From Treponema sp. (GTDB lineage: Bacteria > Spirochaetota > Spirochaetia > Treponematales > Breznakiellaceae), in the NCBI GenBank assembly GCA_031283505.1, contig JAITBO010000228.1:1-10250 (forward strand): 10,250 bases of DNA. Reading direction: 5' to 3'. Made by a program: the position numbers and the translations under genes. This document shows, piece by piece, positions 6,403-10,250 of the stretch. The notes beneath the pieces are model-generated. The model worked only from the letters and a program-made list of their open reading frames with translations. It did no database searches and was not told where the DNA came from. The number at the start of each line of letters is the position of its first letter. The stretch's first letter is position 1.

Positions 6403-7245
6403 TCATGTCTCAAAGTGCGTGTCCAGCGCATCCCGCAGTCCGTCTCCCAGGAAGTTGAGGGAAAGGGAAGTGAGGACCAGGGCCGCCGAAGGAAAAAACG
6501 TAAGGTGGGGGGCCCGGCGCAGGAAAAGACGCGCCTCGGACAACATGGCGCCCCATTCCGGAGCAGGGGGACGGACGCCAAGCCCGATGAAAGAAAGGCC
6601 GGCGGCGATAAGGATGATGCGCGCCGAAGCGAGAGTGGCCTGGACGATGAGGGGACCAAGAGCGTTCCGCAGTATGTGGCGGATTATGATTCCCGGACCG
6701 GTTGTCCCGGAGGCCCTGGCGGCTTCGATATAATCATTTACAACTATGGTAAGGGTCAGGGAACGAACGAAGCGGGTAAACCCCGGTATATGGGAGATCA
6801 CCATAGCGGCGAAAAGATTACCGAACCCCGGCCCCAGGGCCGCCGCCACAGCCAGAGAGAGAAGCATCGAAGGAATACAGAGAAATACGTCCATGATCCG
6901 GGTGATGATCTCGTCGGCGATTCCCCCGAAAAGGCCCGCCGCGCAGCCCGGAATCAGGGCGACAAGCATGGCGGCGGCGGAAGCGGCAAACCCCAGGGAA
7001 AGGGAAAGCCGCCCGCCGTGTATGACACGGGTAAACACATCCCTGCCGTACTCGTCGGCGCCGAAAAGGTGTTCCCTGCCGGGAGGGGAAAGGCGGGCCG
7101 CCGGATTCAGGGCTATCCCCTTTTCCGGAGGGGCTATGAAGTCCGCGAATATAAGGACAAGGAATATCGCCGTAAGCGCCGCCAGAGCCGCCATTGCGCC
7201 CCTGTTCTTTCCAAAATGGACAAGCCGGAGGTTCACTGTTTTCAT
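6403..7245 (-). CDS. ABC importer permease, DppC/OppC family
   Basis: This 280-residue inner-membrane protein is the second transmembrane subunit of the importer. TM1 is at about 17-37 and is followed by the DppC hallmark HLFGADEYGRDVFTR (59-73). Further hydrophobic segments lie at about 80-105, 115-137, 142-156, 196-222 and 249-266. The cytoplasmic EAA coupling loop that docks on the ATPase is DYIEAARASG...RNALGPLI (171-200). The family motif LSFIGLGVRPPAPEWG (217-232) and the LGDGLRDALD end (266-275) are intact. The start at 7245 is chosen because its ATG overlaps the TGA of permease B (ATGA, 7245-7242), with AAGG 9 bases upstream. The frame stays open to 7305, but that 20-residue extension (MCLPGPQ...) lies inside permease B and does not fit the family N-terminus. 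Confidence 0.94.
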   Translation of the reverse strand: MKTVNLRLVHFGKNRGAMAALAALTAIFLVLIFADFIAPPEKGIALNPAARLSPPGREHLFGADEYGRDVFTRVIHGGRLSLSLGFAASAAAMLVALIPGCAAGLFGGIADEIITRIMDVFLCIPSMLLSLAVAAALGPGFGNLFAAMVISHIPGFTRFVRSLTLTIVVNDYIEAARASGTTGPGIIIRHILRNALGPLIVQATLASARIILIAAGLSFIGLGVRPPAPEWGAMLSEARLFLRRAPHLTFFPSAALVLTSLSLNFLGDGLRDALDTHFET

Positions 7246-8192
7246 CCCGGTGCACCTTCCCTTCCCGCATACCGCGCCCGGCTCCTGGGGTCCAGGAAGG
7301 CACACACCAGGTCCAGAAGGAGGAGTACGGCGCTGAAAAAAATCGACAGAAACACTACCGATGCCAATACTACCGGCGTGTCCTTCATTCTTACGGCATC
7401 GACTATGTGGGAACCCAGGCCGGGAACGGCGAACAGGGTTTCGGCGATAACCGCGCCGCCAAGGAGGTGGCCAAAATGCATACCCATATTGGTGATCACC
7501 GGAGGCAGGGCGTTTTTCAAGGCGTGTTTCAGGATAATCGCCGCCCCTCCGGCCCCTTTTGCCCGTGCGGTGCGTATATAATCCCTGGACAGGGTTTCTA
7601 TCATCATGGCGCGGGTGAGGCGCAGGGTTCCCGCCGCCGTAGGAAAAGTGAGGGCGGCGACAGGAAGGACGAAATGCCGCCAGGAGGAAGCGCCGCCTGA
7701 GGGCAGCACGCGGAGGCGCAGGGAAAAAACCAGCATGAGCAGCATACCCAGAACAAATCCGGGGACAGACGCGAAGAACAGGGAAACTACGGAAGAAACC
7801 GTACCTGCGGGGGAATGGGGTTTAAGCGCCGAAAAGATACCCAGAGAAACCCCAATAAGGGAACTCAGCAACACCGGCCACAGGGCCAGGGTCAGGGTAT
7901 AGGGAAATTTCCGCAGAATGTCGCCAAGCACCGGCGTCTTCCGGCTGTAAGAGAAACCGAGATCGCCTTTAACAAACATACGGTACACATAGCGCAGATA
8001 CCGCTCAAAAAAAGGCTGGTCAAGGCCAAGTTCGCCGCGCAGCAACGCTACCTGTTCTTCCGCAGCCCTTTCTCCCAGAATGATGCGGGCCGGGTCGCCG
8101 GGAGTCAAATCCATGACGGCGTATACGATAAAAATAATGCCGAGGAGCGTGGGAACAAAGATGAGGAGCCGTTTCAGCGCATACCGGAGCAT
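7242..8192 (-). CDS. ABC importer permease, DppB/OppB family
   Basis: This 316-residue inner-membrane protein is the first transmembrane subunit of the importer. It has the classic start MLRYALKRLL with TM1 at about 8-28 and LTPGDPAR after it. A long external loop (about 35-95) contains LGLDQPFFERYLRY and GDLGFSY. Further TM segments are at about 98-122, 132-157, 172-190, 230-252 and 273-299. The EAA loop is DYIRTARAKG...KNALPPVIT (204-234), followed by ETLFAVPGLG and the FLDPRSR end. AGGA lies 8 bases before the ATG, just after the binding-protein stop 10 bases upstream. The stop overlaps the permease C start by ATGA, which suggests coupled translation in equal amounts. Substrate class (peptide, opine, nickel or glutathione) cannot be decided from this protein. 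Confidence 0.95.
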   Translation of the reverse strand: MLRYALKRLLIFVPTLLGIIFIVYAVMDLTPGDPARIILGERAAEEQVALLRGELGLDQPFFERYLRYVYRMFVKGDLGFSYSRKTPVLGDILRKFPYTLTLALWPVLLSSLIGVSLGIFSALKPHSPAGTVSSVVSLFFASVPGFVLGMLLMLVFSLRLRVLPSGGASSWRHFVLPVAALTFPTAAGTLRLTRAMMIETLSRDYIRTARAKGAGGAAIILKHALKNALPPVITNMGMHFGHLLGGAVIAETLFAVPGLGSHIVDAVRMKDTPVVLASVVFLSIFFSAVLLLLDLVCAFLDPRSRARYAGREGAPG

Positions 8193-8201
8193 GGATGTTT
8201 C

Positions 8202-9755
8202 CTAAAGATCCGCGCGGTCCTGGGATATATCCCAGGAGATGTCCCTGACATAAATACTGTGGGAGTATGTATGGGCAATACGCAGGTTCCGGCGGTATGC
8301 CCTGATGACGGGAGAGTTGGCGAAGACCGCATAGGGCGCGTCATCCTGAAGGATGTCCACAGCGCGCTTGTAAAGCGCCCTCCGCTTTTCGGCGTCAAGC
8401 CCGCGCCGGGCTTCCGCGAACAGTTCGTCTACAACAGGATTACTGTACCTGGCGGAATTGCCCTGGTTTATGTTGACGGACTCGTAGAAGAGCCCAAGGT
8501 AATTCATGTCTTTTATGTTCATGTAATGGCCCCCGCAGGCGATCTGATAATCCCCCCGGTAATACCGCGTAATCCATGTGTTGAATTCCAGAATGTCCAG
8601 GGTGATGTTGACGCCCAGGGCGGCCAGGTTCTGCCGCACAATCTCCGCAGCCTGCCGGGAAGAAGCGGCGGCTATGAGGACCGCCTCCACCGGTTTTTCC
8701 GGAGAAACCCCGGCTGCACGGGCCAGGGCCGCCGCCTTGGGGGGATCATAGGCGTAGCGGGTCTCAGGCTCCGCAAAGGCCGCCATCCAGGGAAGGGCCA
8801 TGTAGTCCTTGACGAACCCTCCCCCTTCGTACACGACCTCCCGTATGGCCTCCCGGTCCAGGGCGTAGTTCACCGCCCGGCGGAGGTTGACGTTATTGAA
8901 AGGGGGCCTTTCGGTGTTCATGGCGGCGTAGTTCACCCTGGTGGAGGGATCGGAACTCACCACGATACCGTCTCTGTCCCTCAGGGAAGCCGCTGCGGGG
9001 ACAGAGAGGGCCATGATGAGGTCCACCTCGCCGGTTTCGAGAGCGACCGCCGAGGTAAAATCATCGGGGATGACGCGGAACACCAGATGCTTTACCGGCG
9101 GTTCCCCCCGGAAATAACCGGGGAAGGCTTCAAAAGCAAGGTCCGTCCCGGCACGGCGTCCGGTAAACCGGTAAGCCCCCGTACCGACAGGAAAACTACC
9201 GTAGTTGTCCGCCTCTTGCACCGCCTTCCCGTTGTATATGGAAAACTGGTTCCCCGCGAACTCGGAGAGGAAGGATGCCATGGGTTCCTTCAGGGTGAGG
9301 ACGACGGTGTAATCGTCGGGAAGAGCCACGTCAAGGATCATGCCGCAGAGAAGGCTGGCATTGGGCGCCGTCCTGCCGTATTCGATGGTAAAGGCCACGT
9401 CCCTGGAGGTGAACTCCTCGCCGTTGTGGAATTTTACCCCCTTCCGCAAACGGAAGGTATAGGTAAGCCCGTCGGGGGAGATTTCGTAGTCCTCCGCCAA
9501 CAGGGGTTCTATGTTCCCCTCGTCGTCAAAGAACAGGAGGCCGTCATAAATATTGTTGCCGATCCAGCCTTCGACCATGGAGGCCGCGTAGTGGAGGTCG
9601 AATGTTGCGGGTTCCGAGGCCACGGCGATGACGAGGCTGTCAGGCGCCCTCCCCGCCGGGAGTCCCCTGTCCGCGCCTTCCTTCCCGCCGGACCGAGCGC
9701 AGGCGGAAAAAAAGAGGGACAAAACAATTAATAAACAAAAAACTGGTTTCTTCAT
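8202..9755 (-). CDS. Lipoprotein substrate-binding protein, SBP family 5 (DppA/OppA-like)
   Basis: This 517-residue extracytoplasmic solute-binding protein captures the substrate and delivers it to the permeases. The N-terminus is a lipoprotein signal: MKKPVF, a hydrophobic stretch at 5-16, then FSAC with the lipidated cysteine at C19. The Phe at -3 is a loose lipobox of the kind spirochaetes tolerate. Family 5 landmarks follow in order: SEPATFDLHY near 52-61, NNIYDGLLFFDDEG, PLLAEDYEISPDGLTYTFRLRKGVKFHNGEEFTSRDVAF (cluster 2 signature, cited here only as its start and end), FPVGTGAY, NNVNLRRAVNYALDR and NPVVDELF. The length is normal (about 500-540). The ATG has no good Shine-Dalgarno; the nearest purine run, GCAGAG, is about 10 bases away. 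It is the first gene of the operon. Substrate is unknown. Confidence 0.93.
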   Translation of the reverse strand: MKKPVFCLLIVLSLFFSACARSGGKEGADRGLPAGRAPDSLVIAVASEPATFDLHYAASMVEGWIGNNIYDGLLFFDDEGNIEPLLAEDYEISPDGLTYTFRLRKGVKFHNGEEFTSRDVAFTIEYGRTAPNASLLCGMILDVALPDDYTVVLTLKEPMASFLSEFAGNQFSIYNGKAVQEADNYGSFPVGTGAYRFTGRRAGTDLAFEAFPGYFRGEPPVKHLVFRVIPDDFTSAVALETGEVDLIMALSVPAAASLRDRDGIVVSSDPSTRVNYAAMNTERPPFNNVNLRRAVNYALDREAIREVVYEGGGFVKDYMALPWMAAFAEPETRYAYDPPKAAALARAAGVSPEKPVEAVLIAAASSRQAAEIVRQNLAALGVNITLDILEFNTWITRYYRGDYQIACGGHYMNIKDMNYLGLFYESVNINQGNSARYSNPVVDELFAEARRGLDAEKRRALYKRAVDILQDDAPYAVFANSPVIRAYRRNLRIAHTYSHSIYVRDISWDISQDRADL

Positions 9756-9998
9756 GAAAAAAATACTCTGCTTCTTTTATTTCTCAATTCTTTCTCCGGC
9801 AAAAAAGGCGTTACACCGGTGTAGTATACCGATGATCGCGGGACAGGGAGATCTGCCACTGCCTTGCATGACGTGATGACAAGCGCGATGCCCTCTGTCC
9901 GCCGCACTTTTTGGACACTGACCGTCTGAATTGTATGCGGCTCACCCTTTGATAATCGCATGGATTTTAGGGTATCACAAAGAGGCTGAAATGTATAG
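9756..9998. other. Upstream region of the ABC importer operon
   Basis: The 243 bases between the binding-protein start and the IS66 end hold no convincing gene. A 69-codon minus-strand frame (ATG at 9961, stop overlapping the binding-protein ATG) has no Shine-Dalgarno and no recognisable domain. The segment includes the promoter/palindrome at 9812-9828. It also has an imperfect inverted pair, CTTTGATA (9944-9951) with TATCACAAAG (9973-9982), near the IS end. It is mildly AT-richer than the genes. Confidence 0.5.
9812..9828 (-). promoter_or_regulatory. Candidate -10 box and overlapping operator palindrome for the ABC operon
   Basis: On the minus strand TATACT (9828-9823) resembles a -10 box (5 of 6). 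Directly downstream is a perfect 12-bp palindrome, TACACCGGTGTA (9823-9812), overlapping it by one base. Transcription would start inside the palindrome, about 60 bases before the binding-protein ATG, which is a usual place for a repressor site. No good -35 hexamer is seen at 16-18 bases. The palindrome is a direct observation; the operator role is inferred, and no regulator gene lies in the window. Confidence 0.4.
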
Positions 9999-10250
9999 GT
10001 AACCGTTCACGGCTATTAGGCTGGATTTATGAGATTAGGGAATGGCCTCATGCCAAAATATGCGGATAAACATTCTTTAAGATAATTCATTACCGAAATG
10101 TTTTGCAGAGTACATGTCGTAAAAATACTCCAGAACCGCTCATGCCACTCATTACCCGCTACTCCCCGGCTTCCCTGCGTCACTATCCGGTCCACTATGC
10201 TTTGTCGTATCGTCAATTCCCCCGGATTATTCGTCGCCTCTATCCCCGCT
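9999..10250 (-). mobile_element. IS66-family insertion sequence, transposase-3' end (partial)
   Basis: The element continues off the right edge. IS66-family ends begin with GTAA. Here GTAACCGTTCACGG starts at 9999, only 17 bases from the transposase stop (10016), which fits the usual position of the 3' terminal repeat. If the boundary is right, the 8-base target duplication would be 9991-9998 (ATGTATAG). The second end is not in the window, so both points are inferences. Confidence 0.6.
10016..10250 (-). CDS. tnpC: IS66-like transposase, C-terminal part (partial)
   Basis: The minus-strand frame is open from the window edge to a TAA at 10018-10016, giving 77 residues of C-terminus. It contains IEATNNPGELTIR, matching the IS66-family block (E)xTNNxxExxxR that includes the conserved glutamate region of the transposase. 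It continues VDRIVTQGSRG...ERFWSIFTTCTLQN and YLKECLSAYF, the typical family ending (DRRITQGTRG...ER.WT...TC..Q). The apparent start at 10216 (TTG) is only an internal codon; the frame continues upstream without a stop. PGELTIR replaces the more usual LAERALR, so some divergence is present, but no frameshift or stop is seen in this part. Accessory genes tnpA and tnpB, if any, would be off the window. Confidence 0.82.
   Translation of the reverse strand, partial: AGIEATNNPGELTIRQSIVDRIVTQGSRGVAGNEWHERFWSIFTTCTLQNISVMNYLKECLSAYFGMRPFPNLINPA

Noticed and set aside
6019..7581. 520-codon plus-strand open frame
   Set aside because: It lies antisense to the permease C and ATPase genes, which have clear family motifs. 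Its translation is rich in K, R, G and P with no domain, as expected for a shadow frame in GC-rich DNA.
7815..9731. 638-codon plus-strand open frame
   Set aside because: It is antisense to the binding protein and permease B, both strongly supported. No recognisable domain or ribosome site; a codon-bias shadow.
9752..9961. 69-codon minus-strand frame ending in an ATGA overlap with the binding-protein start
   Set aside because: The overlap looks like coupling, but there is no ribosome site or domain, and the predicted operon promoter lies inside it.
1..10250. CRISPR arrays, tRNA or rRNA genes
   Set aside because: No regularly spaced direct repeats and no tRNA- or rRNA-like sequence were seen.

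Overview
The window looks like a piece of a spirochaete chromosome, most likely a Treponema-like anaerobe. The main hint is the first full gene, a PLP-dependent C-S lyase whose motifs closely resemble my memory of Treponema denticola cystalysin. The GC-rich genes, AT-richer gaps and loose lipoprotein signal fit but do not prove this. The genus is an inference; no rRNA or other marker is present.

Layout. (1) 1-210: the transposase-start end of an IS1-family element, running off the left edge, with its terminal repeat ending at about 210. (2) 237-1427 (+): malY/patB-type cystathionine beta-lyase (cystalysin-like), starting 26 bases from the IS1 end. (3) 1428-1741: a 314-base gap with a strong inverted repeat and a predicted promoter directly against the next start codon. 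(4) 1742-4216 (+): a compact four-gene molybdenum-cofactor operon, moaC-moaA-MOSC protein-mogA/moaB, with overlaps of 11 and 17 bases and one gap of 1 base. (5) 4217-4332: a short convergent gap. (6) 9755-4333 (-): a peptide/opine/nickel-class ABC importer operon, transcribed as lipoprotein binding protein, permease B, permease C and a fused double-ATPase. (7) 9756-9998: the operon's upstream region, with a -10-like hexamer and a perfect 12-bp palindrome. (8) 9999-10250: one end of an IS66-like element, with the C-terminus of its transposase.

How the genes work together. MoaA and MoaC convert GTP to cyclic pyranopterin monophosphate, the first step of Moco synthesis. MogA adenylylates molybdopterin late in the pathway, and MOSC proteins are associated with Moco sulfur chemistry or transfer. 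The middle and final enzymes (MoaD, MoaE, MoeA, MobA) are not in the window and must be elsewhere if the pathway is complete. The ABC operon encodes all parts of one importer (binding protein, two permeases, both ATPase domains in one chain); its substrate cannot be read from sequence. It converges on the Moco operon and there is no sign of co-regulation.

No clearly new defence or mobile system is seen. The points most worth following are the likely leaderless moaC start, the MOSC/mogA overlap, the fused ATPase with the same four-cysteine motif in both halves, and the two insertion sequences placed just upstream of operon starts.
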